Shown here: piece after piece, positions 23,801 to 37,414 of the stretch
Layout of the letters: every line of letters begins with the position of its first letter
Position numbering within the stretch: position 1 is the first letter of the stretch
DNA from: Torreya grandis
Taxonomy: Eukaryota; Streptophyta; Pinopsida; Cupressales; Taxaceae
DNA length: 64,000 nt
Direction of reading: 5' to 3'
Assembly: GCA_037957365.1 (NCBI GenBank)
Contig: JARHVA010003635.1
Span: forward strand, 846,501-910,500
The notes under the pieces: model-generated
Databases searched by the model: none
The model's input: the letters and a program-made list of their open reading frames with translations, nothing else
What the model was told of the DNA's origin: nothing
Translations under genes and position numbers: made by a program

Positions 23801-26800
23801 TTTAGATTTTAAAAAAATGTATAACATATGCTTCATATTATTCCCAAATCATTTAATATTTGAAAAAATATATCAAAGAATAATATTGACATGATATAGT
23901 AGTGAAATCATTTATAAAAGGAATATATTGAGATTGATTAAATTTTTAGTATAACTCCTCTATTAATTTGGCATTTAATCGATATAATAACACAATGAAT
24001 AACATGTTGAAAAGTAGTACATGAAGAAAAATATTTCATGATATTATTTAATAAATGAAATAAAAATTCACTCATTGATCCCATTATGAATACAATACAA
24101 GAAAAATCAAGGTATAAGGGTGATCTAGGCAAGGTTTTGAATGATAATGTGGGCTCCAAAATATACTTGCTCATTCATTGATTAATATCAGTATAATTTT
24201 TTAGAGCACTAACTAATAAGGAAAAATAGTGCCTATAACACACTAACCCTATTTCCTAGGGTACAATGAGATTAATTTCCCTAGGTGATACACTCCTTTC
24301 AGGTACACCATAAATAAAGTGGATACAATAGGTTTTATATAATACTTAAAAATGATCATAGGCATTTATGATATACCATCAGGTATGTGGAAACTAATTT
24401 CTTTGTTCAGTGATGTGCAATGGATATGTATATTTTGGAAAATCCATCATACCATGATGTTTATAAAAAGTATCACCATGTATCCCTCATGATAGTCTTT
24501 AAGTAGTTTTAAAACTATCAGAATATAGTTTCTAAAAATTACCACAAACAAATAAAAAATTAAAAAAAATATATCAAAAGTTTTTTATGTATAGATATTA
24601 ATAAATTTCAACTCGAGGTCAAAAGAAATATATTTTGTGTTGGATTTATCCAAGGTGATATGATAATCTCTTTAATATCATATTACTCAAAGGTCAAAGA
24701 TAAATCAATTTTCATGTATCAATTTTTTATCTAAGGTTGAAGGCTATTTTCTTTGTGTCAAGAATTTATATAAATATATATGGAAATTTAAGAAAAAAAA
24801 TAAAACAAATAACAAGAAATTTTATAAAAATAGTGAGTTCACTAGAATGTTTAATCTATTTTAAATTGAATGAATCAAACTAATAGATCTAGACTATTGA
24901 AATTGATATTTATGAAAATATAATTCAATGAAATAAAAGATATAATTTATAAAATTTAAAATCTTATAAAAATAGTAAATATGCTTATAGATATGTAAAC
25001 CCACATAAAACATGTCTTATGCTTATTGTGTTGGTTAACTATGACTAAAAAATTCTTAAAAAGACTTACACACTATGTTGTGACTGAATGCAAGAATTTA
25101 AACTACGCTAGGAAAAGTCCATAGAAGGAGGATAGGGATGAACTATAGCCTTATCTACTGACTGTGGCCATATCTTATTTAAATTTGAGATGATTTCTCA
25201 ATCTATGTCTTTGAGATTATCAATGAGTGTTTGTTTATTAATTGTGTTGTGTTGATGTGTAAAATACATATAAAATACAAACCCTTGTTCCTTCATAATA
25301 AAAATAATATGGATAAAATACCAAAAAATGAAATAATGTTAAGGGAATATTTTTTCTCTTCTCACAAAACCCCACATAATATTAGTGCTACCTACATAGC
25401 CCAAATGGACCTTAGGTTGATGTAGTTATCCATCCTAAAGTGAGTGTGTGATCTATAATTTTTAAATAGTATGAATATAGCTAAGACATTGATTGAAATT
25501 ATTTACAATGGATTCTATTAACCTACAATAAAATATATTTAGACTTGTAATTTTCCTATTATAATGAAACATATTTTAAATTGGAATAAATATTTATCTT
25601 TTGCTTAGGGTATAATATAATTTCTAAGTGATTGTTGGATTTATAAATCACTGTATTGAATGGTCTTGATAATGATTTTATAAGGGAATATTTAAAATAT
25701 TTTTGCTAATATACTTTATTAAAATCATGGGATAACTATTGTGAAACATAATTTTAAAAAAGCATCAGTTGGAGCATGTGGTACATGGTAATGCTAAAAA
25801 ATAAGGTTACAGTGTGACCCTATCCAAAATAGCGTAGACTTGTCTCAAAAGGACAAAGATTACTAGAAAAGTTTTGACAATAATTTGTAGGTTGAATAGG
25901 GATGAATGAAGTTGAAATAGGGATATATGTATGATATTTTTCAATGTCTCCAAGATAGTGGAAACTATCACTATATATTTTGACTTAGAGAAATGATGAA
26001 TGAACCAAATAAGGCAATGATGTCAAGATTAAACATTCTCATGCACTTATGGTTAGTTTTATGTGTCTATATATATTCCTCCACTACAATCCTCTTAGGT
26101 AAAATGATACATGTCGATAAAAAAGTGGGATAACACATTAAAAACAAAAAAAACATGGTCCCATTTTCCTCAATGTCTTGAATGGTACTATACATATATA
26201 AAATAACAATACCCCCTCCATATATTTATATAAAATAATAAATCAATACATATACAAAAATAATATCTAAAAATAATAAATTAGAATCATTGGGGTATAA
26301 TGTTACCTCTTATCCAATCTATTAATATATATGTGGGCATTCATTTTTAATCCATGTACCTCAACACCTTATACAATGGCGTGCATCTATTAATCACAAG
26401 CTAATCCACATATACTTTTAGGTAATATTCAATATCCCATGTCAAGAGACATAAAATTAAATTATTCACATTTCACCTCTCAATAAGTGTGGTAATCAAG
26501 TTCACATCATAAGGCATAGTTCCTATCCATCCAACATAGTGTAAGCCTACATGGTCCATAGTCTTCTACTTAACATCACTCAAATTCAAACCCAATATAG
26601 TATCCACATGAAAACCAAATTAAAATTCTATGACATTCATGTTTTCCAATAAATACTTAAAATAAAATATTATTTATATGATAAATCATTAGTAAATAAC
26701 TAGAAGATTAAAAATTTACAATACACAAAATTATCATTATCCATGGACACCTATGACACAAATCATTTTCTTGGAAAAATTTTTTATAAAAAGACTAAAA

Positions 26801-27859
26801 AAATAGTCAATAAAATATTGAATGCCTCTGACACATTTCCAAAACATCAAGTAGATTATGATAACTAATTAAACATTCATAAAATAGTTAAAATTCTAAA
26901 AACAAACAAATAAAAATATTGAAAATAAATAAAAAATCAAGTTTTCTAGAAAATAATAGTGTAATAGGATCCTCTACATGTAATAATCTCTCCAATCACT
27001 TGAATCATGTTGGGATCACATATCATCATAGTAGAATATTTAGAGTTAGATCTAAACAAAAATAGAAACTAAATTATAAATGTATTATAAAACTTAAAAT
27101 TCAACCAGTTTATACATTCAAAATTTTGTGTTATAAGGTATAACTATAAAATTTGTTATTAATCCATTGTGATATGGTATGTATACATTTTTAATCATAT
27201 TACATTTTATAATATCATTATATATGTTTTAATGCACATGAGACATCTTACCTATAAGTAGAAAGATATTAAAATGGATTTATGTTGGACTTTTAGCTTT
27301 TAGAACTTGGATACCAGGGTCTATTGTGATTTGTAAAAAAAAACATTCTTATTCATGCAAGAATCTACCATAAAACAAAAATTTAGAAAAATAAAACATG
27401 AAGAGATAATATTTGGACATATGGATGACTAGGAGAAAGTTGACACAGTCATAAGAAAATTAAATAAATATGCAAATAGGAGAAGTTGAGAACATGATAC
27501 ATTTATACAAAATTATAAAATTAAAAGAGGATGAGGAAAAGATGAAAAATATAAATATATAAATATAAGAAAGAGAGAAATTATTGATATCATAGAGGAA
27601 AAGACATAATTTTCATATCATCCCCTAAAAATAAGAGAGGAAAATATAGATAAAGAAGGCCACACCAAACTTGAAAAAATTAGAAATTATTGGGAAAAAT
27701 AAGAGGCTAAAAATATAATTTAGCTAATAATATAATTTGAATATATATTTCCATGAACATTCACTAAACTAAACATAATAAAAAAATAGTAAGGTACCAT
27801 GAAAATACATCTAAAATAAGGTGCAAAACCATTACAAAAATACCTTATAAATTGAATCC
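23801..27859. other. AT-rich DNA, no gene seen
   Basis: Neither strand gives a recognisable protein. Short open frames have chance-like composition. A purine-rich, Lys/Glu-type stretch at about 27,440-27,740 (plus) could be the decayed lead-in to the gypsy pol relic that follows. No TATA box, tandem array or second copy of the A/B repeat was recognised. Confidence 0.4.
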
Positions 27860-27874
27860 AAATGTTAAATAAAA

Positions 27875-28610
27875 TTTAAAGATTGAATTGGATAAAATAT
27901 TATCTAATGAAATCATAAGACCTATTTAATACATGGAATGGACAAGACCTATGGTTATCTAAAATAAGAAAATAAGATAAATCTATATTTGTGTTGATTA
28001 TAAAGAATTGAATAAGGCATGTCTACATGATCCCTTCCTATCACCATTCATTGAATAAATATTAGAAAGTGTTATGAGAATAAAGATATATTATTTAACC
28101 AACAATTTATCTAGGTGCCATTAGGTAAGAATAGTACCCAAAGATAGGCTAAAAAACACATTTTCCAGAAATGGGGATATTTTATGAATATGGTAATGCC
28201 CTTTGGATTAAAAATTATCACGTAATGTTTAGTTTAGTAATGGTGAATATATTAAGAGAATTTATACATGAATTTATCTAAGTATATATTGATGATTGGA
28301 TTATGTACAACATGATAAAATATCATGTTTAGGTATTTCGGCTAATGTTCTAAATATTTAGGCAACTTAACATGTCCCTTAACTTAAATAAATGTATTTT
28401 TTCCACACCATTCAGTTTATTAATAGGAAACATAATATTCAAGGATGGATTTATGGTAGATCCACTTAAAATAATAACTATCATAAATTTACCACTACCC
28501 AAGTCACAAAAAGAAGTTAGAACAATATTGGGCTACACTAATTATCACTATTTTTTATTGAAACTACATAGTCATGAGTATGCCAATAAATTATTTATTA
28601 AAAAAAAATA
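27875..28610 (+). pseudogene. gypsy reverse transcriptase relic
   Basis: The frames include IICVDYKELNKAC-like ICVDYKELNKACLHDPFLSP, then ILESV, a CHxVRI in which the stop (TAG) sits where Gln is expected, and an intact catalytic YIDD at 28,285-28,296 (VYIDDWIMY). The following frame (28,372-28,560) has the thumb-side pattern LNLNKCIFSTPF, INLPLPKSQKEVRTILGYTN. The YIDD box survives, but the frame is broken repeatedly. Confidence 0.88.
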
Positions 28611-29085
28611 ATAATCAACCATTGGAATGGTTGACATAGTTTTAAGAATAACTTGATAAGTTAATGAATAATATTGTATATGAAAAATTACTAATATTCC
28701 TTGATTGGAAGATCCCATTCCATGTTCATGTGGATATTTTTGGAATAGAAATAGGAGAAGTGTTAACACAACCTTAAAAATATTAATTATCTCATTAAAA
28801 ATTAGAAAATTGGTAAAGGTGAAAACAAATTATTCCACCATATAAATGGATGCATGTTCTATACTTATGCAGTGTTGATCACAAGCCAATCAAATATTGC
28901 ATAAATAGATCAATTATACATGGTATAATTTACCATTGGTGAATGTTATTCAAAGAGTTGGAGTTTAAAATTATGGTAAAACCCAACAAGATAAATAATG
29001 GTCCTGATCACCTATCTTCAATTATTACAAGATAAGATATAGGACCAATTGAGGATGAGTTTCTTGGAGCTCATATCTTCTGTGT
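28611..29085 (+). pseudogene. gypsy RNase H relic
   Basis: Recognised by DHKPIKYCINRSIIHG (near 28,876) followed by LFKELEFKIMVKPNKINNGP and DHLSSII, the usual end of gypsy RNase H. The tether DIGPIEDEFLGAHIF (about 29,035-29,080) then leads into integrase. The N-terminal half is poorly preserved. Confidence 0.75.
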
Positions 29086-30250
29086 TGAGTCTATTCACAA
29101 GGATATGGAAAATATTGCCTAATTTATTTCTAATAGTAATTTTTCTAAAGAATATGGCAAATTGGAATGAAAATTATTAATGATATGAGCATTCCATTTT
29201 CAAATAATTGAAGGAACACTATATAAAAAAATGAAGAGATGAATTATTGTGGAGAGTATATTTACAACATGAATAAAAAACCATGATAAGATAATCCCAT
29301 GATGGGAAGCAGGAGAAAATAAATATAGAGAGATTACTGGTAAAAACATTATTCTTGTAGGCTTATGGGGGATAACACTATTCATGGATGCACACAAATA
29401 TGCTATAAATTATGACATATGTCAAAGAGGGGGAAAACCAAATGCAAAATATGAAATGCCACTTTGTCTAGTGTTAGTACTTGCCCCATTTTAAAAATGG
29501 AACATTGGTTTCATTGGTACTATTAAGCCTATGACAAGGAGGAGAAATGATAGATTCATTATCAAAAGAATAAAATATTTAAAAATATGTCCATAAGTAT
29601 AACAAGTGATCAGGGCAAGCACTTTCTCAATAATACAAATGAGGAATTACTTAAACACTTTTTAATCTAATATAACAAGAATAATCCCTATGACCCTTAA
29701 GACAATTTGACTATTGAGGCATATAAAAAGGTATTGGAGAAGGTATTAACAAAGGTATGTAATATAGATACTAGATATTCTGACACTAAAATATTGAAAG
29801 TACTATGGGCTTACTTTACTACTTATAAAAGATTAACTAAGTATTTCCCCTTTTGGTTAGTATATGGCTTAGAAGTGGTAGTATTAATGGAGTATATACT
29901 ACCAAGTTTTATAATAGGGGTGATATTTATATTAAATTAGAAATATTGCCTCCAATAGATATTGACATAAATGTAAAAACTTGAAAAGAAAATATTAATA
30001 GTGGCATATAATAAAACTTAAGAGAATAGAGAGATAAAAGCTTGGCATGATAGACATATTAAGGTAAAGTATATTAAAATTAAAGATAAGGTATTATTAT
30101 ATGAAAAAATATATAAAAATCTATGAAAGTTAAAGATAATTTGGTTGGGCCCATATATAATTAAGGATATACTAGATTTAGGAGCACTAAAATTGAGAAC
30201 ATTTGGAGGCACACTTAGAAAAGGGTTTATAAATGGTGACAATGTCCTTC
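29086..30250 (+). pseudogene. gypsy integrase relic
   Basis: The frame includes ILVGLWGITLFMDAHKYAIN, then YDICQRGGKPNAKYEMPL, where the His and Cys ligands of the zinc finger are partly kept. Next comes WNIGFIGTIKPMTRRRNDRF, then SDQGKHF near 29,610. A segment at 29,707-29,940 (RLTKYFPFWLVYGLEVVVLM) matches the core's C-terminal end. The terminal GPYIIKDILDLGALKLRTF and FINGDNVLP (about 30,147-30,250) match the GPY end. Non-functional. Confidence 0.85.
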
Positions 30251-31199
30251 CATCTAGTTGAGGTAAGTGAGGGTATTATGATACCTTATTTCATACATCA
30301 AAGTATCTAGGTGGTGATCATGTTATCCCCCACTGGAAAGATATTGTCTTTCTAGATGGGAAAGTTGAGTGATGATACTATGGTATATTATGCAATATGT
30401 TTAATTACCTAGTTGTTGATAATGTCAAACCCCCAAGTGGGACAAATATGAATAATAATAAATATGATGTGGGGTGATGGGGAAAAATGGTAAAAAATGT
30501 AAATAATTTTGAAAATAAAAAATAAAAACAAATCTAAAAAAAATTGAAAAACTCAAAAATATTTATTTTTAAAAAGGGAAAAACTTACAAATAATTTTGA
30601 AAAAATTAGATATGTAGACAATTTTAAAAAATAAAAAAATAAAGAGTAGGAAAATTTTAGAAAACCAAAGAAAGAGATAGATAGATGGGAAGATATGTGA
30701 ACATACATAAAATTATAATTTTTTACAACAATAATCTCAAAACAATAGAAAAGAAAATAAATTTTGAATGAAATAGTGTAGTAACATTTATTTCTACAAA
30801 AATATATACTTCATGGGTTATTTGAAATAAAAAATCACAATAAAATACAAAAGTGTGGTTCGTGGGAACTATGAAAATAGTTAAATATGGAAAAATGATT
30901 AGATAAGGATGAAAATAATGAATTGACAAGTGAAAATAAAGGATATTAAGAAATAAATTAAATTAAGTAGGTAGAAATAGATAAAAGTAATACATTATAA
31001 TTTAAAATTTATCTAAACACCATGATTAACAACCTAATTAGGAGCATTATAAAAATTGGATTCACTAACAAAAAATTGCATAAATCTTCAACATTATAAA
31101 AAAGAGTTTTGATGAAAAATTACATAACTATAATATTAATGAGACTCTAATAAAAATTCTCATGAAGTAACATGAATCTATTTACATTTTATATTCAAC
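30251..31199. other. A-rich non-coding DNA after gypsy 2
   Basis: No gene. The plus strand is A-rich, with short words such as AAAAATAAAAA repeated. Position suggests a 3' untranslated region or LTR of the gypsy relic, but no second copy is present. Confidence 0.35.
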
Positions 31200-32766
31200 A
31201 TAAAGAAATGAAAAAATGGAGGTACCCCAAGTCTTAGTTATAAATGAAATTAAGCATCCTAGATATAAGAATCACCTAATGAAATCAAAAAATATGGATC
31301 AACAAGGTGTATTTTATAATGTTCCATCTTGGGTAACACACTCTAAATATATAGACATATACAATTAGTCACACTTGGCATAAATTGACCATAGATAAAT
31401 GGAACTCGAGAGAAGGGAAATGATGCAACCAAATCTACAAACCCAATAATTAGAAAATGTAGTAGAGTATAAAATTATTCTAAAGATGAAATTATAAATA
31501 TGGAGCTAGATCATCTACTTTAGATTGATGATGAGTGCCACAATGGTCTTACGTAGTAGGGCACACGAAGATGTCATGTATCTAGATTGAACCTACCATA
31601 TAAAATCAAATATCATCCATGTAGTGAATAAGATAATGACTCAAGGGCATGACACTCACAAGTATTATGGGAGTAATTATTTCATTAAAAAATTGGTGGC
31701 TAGACTCATGAGAAAAAATTTTAATTTATGATCCCTTTCAATTCATAAAATATAATCCCCTAAAGTACATTATCCTTCAAAAGTAATTGCATGGAAGGTG
31801 TACTATACAAACAAGCAATATTTGGCTATTACAAGGAGTGTCCAAATTTCATCAGATATGTTATATATGATATGATTTGACCACCACAATGTGTGAAATA
31901 TACCAGGAGAACATTTTAAAAATTAAAAAAATTACACATGATTTCTCTTATGACTCATTTATCCTAGTTTTAGCCATTATTTCACACAAATTATTTCAAG
32001 ACATCAAGGGTTAATTTAGGGGGACTAATACCTCTATAGGATTATAAATAAATATTAAACTAGAAGTTATACCTATAGTAGAAGAGGAGGTTGGACACTT
32101 TCTTGCATGGGAGAGAATAATTAGAAACACGGTACTTGGTAGATATTGAATCTCTAAAGAAATAGTTAATAAATATTTCAAAAATGTCAAATGTTTAGTG
32201 GATATTGTTAATTTTTACATATAAACATTCTCTAGGAAAGTCACACCACTTCAAATCTTTGATGGAAGTTTATTGATGATAAATTTTAGGCAATGATTAT
32301 TAGAACTCAAGGATTACTGCAAAATCCTAGATTGACATAATTTATGAGTGAAATAGGAGTTATTTCTCAAACTATGACAAAAGATACACTCCTTGATATA
32401 GAGATTCTAGTTTTAGTTCAAATATAAGAAACACACACACATTACAAGTATATGCAGTAACCTCTTAGTTAAGTCCCACACTATGTAAATCACTATGGTT
32501 ATAACAAAAACTATAGGGTTGAGACCACTAGTTTAGGAACAAGAGGAAGATCCTACCACATTTATAATAAAGGATTATACTACTATTTATCTATTGTGAA
32601 AATAATATATGGTAGTTAATTTAACCTCTTCATAGTATTTGAGGTAAAATATATCCAAAATAGGGGAGGGGACCTCAAAAAATCTAAAATAAAAATTTAG
32701 ATGGAATAAGAATAAGTGTCTCCCACAACATCTTTAGTAGTAGGACAAACACTATTAAAAATGAGT

Positions 32767-32776
32767 GGGGGGGGGG
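32767..32776. repeat. poly(G) run
   Basis: Ten consecutive G in an otherwise very AT-rich context. Length may vary between individuals or reflect assembly error. Confidence 0.9.
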
Positions 32777-33419
32777 ACTATAAATAATTTATTCACCAAA
32801 GTTTACATATAATGGTAATACATATAAAAAAGTGGTAAAAGGAAAAGATTTGTGAGAAACACTTGTAACATATTCATTAGAAGGAGAAAAATGATAAATG
32901 CAAACTAGTGAGGAGAAATATATTTTGGTATAAGTTATTAACATGAAAAAATTAATAGGGATGTACACAAATAAATTATGGATACATTAAATTATAATTA
33001 TGAAATTAAAAAGGGTCGGTATATGATAATTAGACAAATTTTAGACTATACAGAGTTACATCTATTTGAATTTGATGATACAATAATAGGACCGTACTTA
33101 CTTATAGGAGATAATAATAAAAATAAAAGAGAATAGAAAATAAGATCAGATGAAAATGGATAAATAAAAAAAGGGGGAACTCAAAAAGGTATTTGAGGAA
33201 TCAATTATGTCTCTTACTGATACTGATAGATGGATCTAGGGACTAAAAAAATTGATTTGATAGTAGACACTTTGGAAAAAAACAAATTCAAAGATTGAAA
33301 GAACCAAAACATGCTACAACTCAATAAATAATATAGTTATAAAAATAAATAGCTAATGAGAAAATAAAAACACAAAAATATTTAGATTTTTTAATCTAAT
33401 AGGTTAGATAGATTCTAGT

Positions 33420-33775
33420 AAAGGAGATGACAAAAAAAGAAGAAGAAATAACTAGAAAAAAATGAAAGAAAAAAGGAGGGTAGAGGTGGAAAATAAAAAA
33501 TATATATAATAGGAAGAGAAAATAAAAGAAGAGGAACAAATGAGAGTAAAATATTAAAATAAAAATAAACTAGAAGAGGAGGAGAAAAATAAAAAGGAAG
33601 AAGAAAAGATAAAAATAGAGGAGAAGAGAACGAAATTGGAGGAAGAAAATAGAAAAATAAAGGAAGAGGAAGAGGAAGAGGAAAGAAATAAACATGAAGA
33701 AGAAACAAGTAAAATAGAGGAGGAAAAAACAAAGGAAGAATATGTCAAAAAGAAAAATAAGTAATAAATGTAAAA
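33420..33775 (+). repeat. purine-rich tract encoding a Glu/Lys-rich block
   Basis: This is nearly all A and G on the plus strand, with units of GAAGAG, GAGGAG and AAAATA. One plus-strand frame is open from about 33,570 to 33,763 and reads KLEEEEKNKKEEEKIKIEE, then EEENRKIKEEEEEEERNKHE and so on, ending KKKNK, stop. It would form a charged helix. The opposite-strand Phe/Ser/Leu-rich frames are artefacts of the same composition. Confidence 0.65.
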
Positions 33776-34900
33776 ATAAGAACAATAAGAAAAGGGGAAG
33801 GAAAATATATTAGCAACCCCTCTACAAACTCTACGAAAATAAGGGATATTAGTAATATATTATTGTAGATTTTTATGAGTAGTAAGAATAGTTAATATTA
33901 GTATAACTACTTATATGGATATAATATAAAACATAAAAGTAGAGTTAACATGGTATAAACATAAAAAATATACAATTATGGTGCCACAAAATTTCCTTTA
34001 GCCTTTTACTAGAAGATAAATTGTATTATTCATATAAAAACTAAGCCCCATATAGAAATAAATGGTCAGAGAAACTCTTTTCTAGAGTGCTAAGGTATAA
34101 TGGATGATGTGATGGTAAACCTGAAAGAAGACATCAAAAAGTGTTTAAATTTCTTAACCAATATCAAACTATAGTATTATTTGGATACAAATTATATAAT
34201 AGAGAAACAATTGGAGGAGATTGTAGAAAACTTCATCATCTATATAGGGGCTACATTAGATAAGAGCCTAATCAAACTAGAGGATATATCAAAATATGAG
34301 GAAAAACTATTTGGTCCACTACTAGAATAAAATTATGTTATACAAATGGAATACAAGGAGCAAGTGGGGAAACTACGATAAGTAATGGAAGAAACAAATA
34401 CATGTGGACCCAAGATAAAAAAGAGGTAGAGGAGATATAAAAACAAATAAGTAATGTTTATTATAGTTTTTGAGTTTAGATAATTCCATATGAATTAGAA
34501 CAAGCCAAAATAATAAATTTTCATGAATAATAAAAATAAAATTAGTCTTAGTGCATGCTTATATATGAGGATGTGGAAGGTTATAGAACTTTTTTGAACA
34601 TTTAAATGGGTAAAATGGAAGTATAGATTAAGGGACATGAAACACACTCACACTTATTATATAGATCTCTAGCATTGAAATAAATAATAATGGTAGCCAA
34701 ATAAAATGTGGCAATAAGAAATAAAATTTTATAGGCAAAGGCAATAATTCTGAATGGGGGCACTTTCACTAATGAAATAATAAACGCTTATGGAAAACAA
34801 CTACCTAATGAGGGGAGATCCACACCATGAAATTATTTTTTTATAAGTCCATTTTGATATTCATTTAGGATATTTTTTTGATACCTATCAATATTTTAAG

Positions 34901-37201
34901 TTGTCTTTAGGATGAGACAAAAAAATGGGTAAATGTTGGTAGGATTATTTAGCAATTAAAAATCAAACCATGAATACTATAGGATCTCAAAATTTAGCAT
35001 ATTAATAAAATACATCTCCAAGATGATAAAACAAAGGATTCTAATGACTTTGGAAACATGGTAAAGATTGATCCTTATGAAAATGCATGATGAATTGATT
35101 AAATAAAACATATATCACATAGACATGACTATTAAATTTTTAGGTAACTAGTTAGTATTTATACTCTAACACTGTAATAGAAAAAATATAACCTAGAAGA
35201 GTTAAAGTGTAATAGAGAAGTGAATTAAGGAGTTATAGATTATAGTGATATTTTTACTATTATAGTGAAGAGTGGAATTAGAGTAAAGAGTATGATGGTA
35301 TATAATATAGATATTTGTAAAAATCATAATTAGTTGTAATTATTACATTGGTAAAAATAAAGATAAGTTAGAGTACGAATTATTATGTACTGTATATTGA
35401 TTATTACGAATGAACACACCTACTTATTTTTAGTTATGATTTCATAAAATGAAAAAATTACATATAATAATAAACTTTCCACCACATTAGTTTTAATTGA
35501 ATTTAACTTAAAAAACATAAAACATATGTATCCAAAGCTTTAGGTTTTATGTCAACACAATTTAATGTACTAAGTAATGGAAAGAGTATAGTGATACATA
35601 TACGTACTTTGGGATGGACCCATTAATGATTTGATATCCCCCTTGGCTCAAGTGGATATTTTTAAGAGATATTATAGGTTGAATACCTATAATTGATAGA
35701 TGAATACATATATATCCCTATCAAATAACTCCCATTGACTTTGCCTATTGAGATTTAATGACACCAAAAGGCAAGACCTTTAAGATAAGATTATAAATCA
35801 CCAACTTTCCAAAATACTTCCTTAGGGAATAGATACAAGCATAATATGAGTGCATGAATGTGAAATATATTACTAGGAATAAAATATGAAACATATATGT
35901 ATGTTGTTCCAATACTAGAAACAAAACATAAACTCTAAGCTTATGGTATCAACTAGGCTAATATAGTTGGAAGATATCGGCTGACACATTCTAGTATTGT
36001 CTAGATTGATATAGTCTAGTTTTTAGAGGAAAAAATTAGAACTTTATTAAATAGGTTGATACAATAAAAGAATAATAAAGAAATAAAATGGTATATGATA
36101 CATTAAAATTCATTGATAAGTATAGGGATCTCTCTTCATGGGCTATTACGTCATATTGATATGATGAACATAATCTCATCATATAGTTATTATAAGTGTA
36201 CATCAAGCATGTTATGGATATCTAGAAGGCCCTAATACAAATTATTATCACACATGTGTTACGTCATAAGTATGATGGAATTATATTGATGTAGATCATC
36301 ACCAAATGATAATATATGATAGATCAAAATACATTTTTTATATGAAAACTATCATATGGATGCATTCATTGCATTATTTTTTCAATGTTTTGAGTTGGGG
36401 CCAGCAAATGATGTGCCATATTATTATTTTTTATAGTTGGATTTATGAGAGGTTTTTGATGTATATATTGATGAGATTACATCATGTGATCATATCTTGT
36501 GAGCATATGGAAATAATACCATGTTGTATAATATATCTCACATGTTCTAACACTAAAGATGATCATGAATGATAATATAGTATAAAACCCTTACATAGGC
36601 ATTGTGGACATGTGACCATCATGTTTGAACATAATAAGAACAAGGGGATAGATATATATTAATGATCATTATACATGGTAGGTATAGATACATACTTAAA
36701 ACCATGTCCCAAGTTATTTTCTACAACCACACTATATATTACCTTTGTTATTCCTAGCTTACTAGTCTATACATGCTAGGGAACCTGAAGGAGTGGGAGG
36801 GTAATGGTGACAATAGTAATCCTATTAGCTAGAAATTGATAGCCAATTGTGGATAGAGAATGATAAAGATAATAAGGTGTAACATAGGGTGAGGATGGAT
36901 GTGGGTCGGTATAAACCATGGCATATAGGTAAAGATATCCCCATGTGGGTCCTATGAATATCTAGAATATACAACATTGAGCATGCATATGTGCTCAGTA
37001 TGTTGTAGTGGTTTTTTTGGGAGAGATGAAAAAGATTCACCCCATCATGAAACCATTACAATACACATGTATTGGGTGGCTATGGTGATGGTACTAATAT
37101 TGGTATGTAAATTTTATATTTATGCTATCAATTCTATTTTCCTAGAGGTAGAGATATACATGTTAGGAACTAATTATAGATATAATATAAAGTTTTATAT
37201 A
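34901..37201. other. AT-rich DNA, no gene supported
   Basis: An 88-codon open frame at 36,306-36,572 (plus) has no recognisable motif, and other frames are shorter. The stretch ends at the target site of the LINE insertion. Confidence 0.35.
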
Positions 37202-37219
37202 TATAATATATATAAAGTT
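37202..37219. repeat. target-site duplication, LINE 3' side
   Basis: TATAATATATATAAAGTT, identical over 18 bp to 39,353-39,370. The matching pair brackets the LINE derivative, which fits target-primed reverse transcription. Confidence 0.8.
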
Positions 37220-37379
37220 TTAGATTATGGTAAAATCAGGTTTTGAAGGGGCCCCAAAACCCTATTACAGAAATAAGAAAGATAAAGCTTTAACAAGCAC
37301 CAAGAGAGACATTCCTGAAACCTACTAAAAGTAGCAACATCCTAAGGTGATTCAGAGATTACCTCTATAATCATTATAC

Positions 37380-37412
37380 ATTCAGCCCCCTAATTTCTAA
37401 ATAATGATTGTT
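37380..37412 (-). pseudogene. stub of LINE ORF2 start (endonuclease motif)
   Basis: Immediately after the ORF1 stop, the minus strand reads ATCATTATTTAGAAATTAGG followed by GGGCTGAAT. Allowing one base loss and TGG-to-TAG, it fits the I-I-x-W-N-x-R-G-L-N start of LINE ORF2 endonucleases. Nothing recognisable as endonuclease or RT follows before the 3' end. Confidence 0.55.
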
Positions 37413-37414
37413 AA

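Larger units (their letters stand above)
27860..30250 (+). mobile_element. Ty3/gypsy retrotransposon relic 2
   Basis: This is a decayed pol with reverse transcriptase, RNase H and integrase, read through many stops and several frameshifts. No gag, protease or extra RNase H was recognised upstream, and no LTRs. The protein wording resembles plant gypsy elements but differs clearly from relic 1, so it is a different lineage or a distant member. Confidence 0.87.
31200..34900 (+). pseudogene. decayed coding relic, family unknown
   Basis: Protein-like readings recur through stops: IIHVVNKIMTQGHDTHKYYG (about 31,610), VHYPSKVIAWKVYYTNKQYL (about 31,765), a Glu/Lys-rich block (33,570-33,765), LEEIVENFIIYIGATLDKSL (about 34,212) followed by IKLEDISKYEEKLFGPLLE. 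I do not recognise the family. It follows a gypsy integrase, as the unknown relic at 11.3-15.4 kb follows the other gypsy, but I see no convincing sequence match between the two. It may be an additional retroelement ORF or a separate element. Confidence 0.4.

Noticed and set aside
33415..33785. Phe/Ser/Leu-rich open frames of 64-105 codons on the minus strand
   Set aside because: They are complements of a purine-rich tract and overlap in several phases with pure low-complexity composition. Not genes.
36306..36572. 88-codon plus-strand open frame
   Set aside because: Met/His/Ile-rich composition with no motif and no relation to neighbours. Expected by chance in this much sequence.
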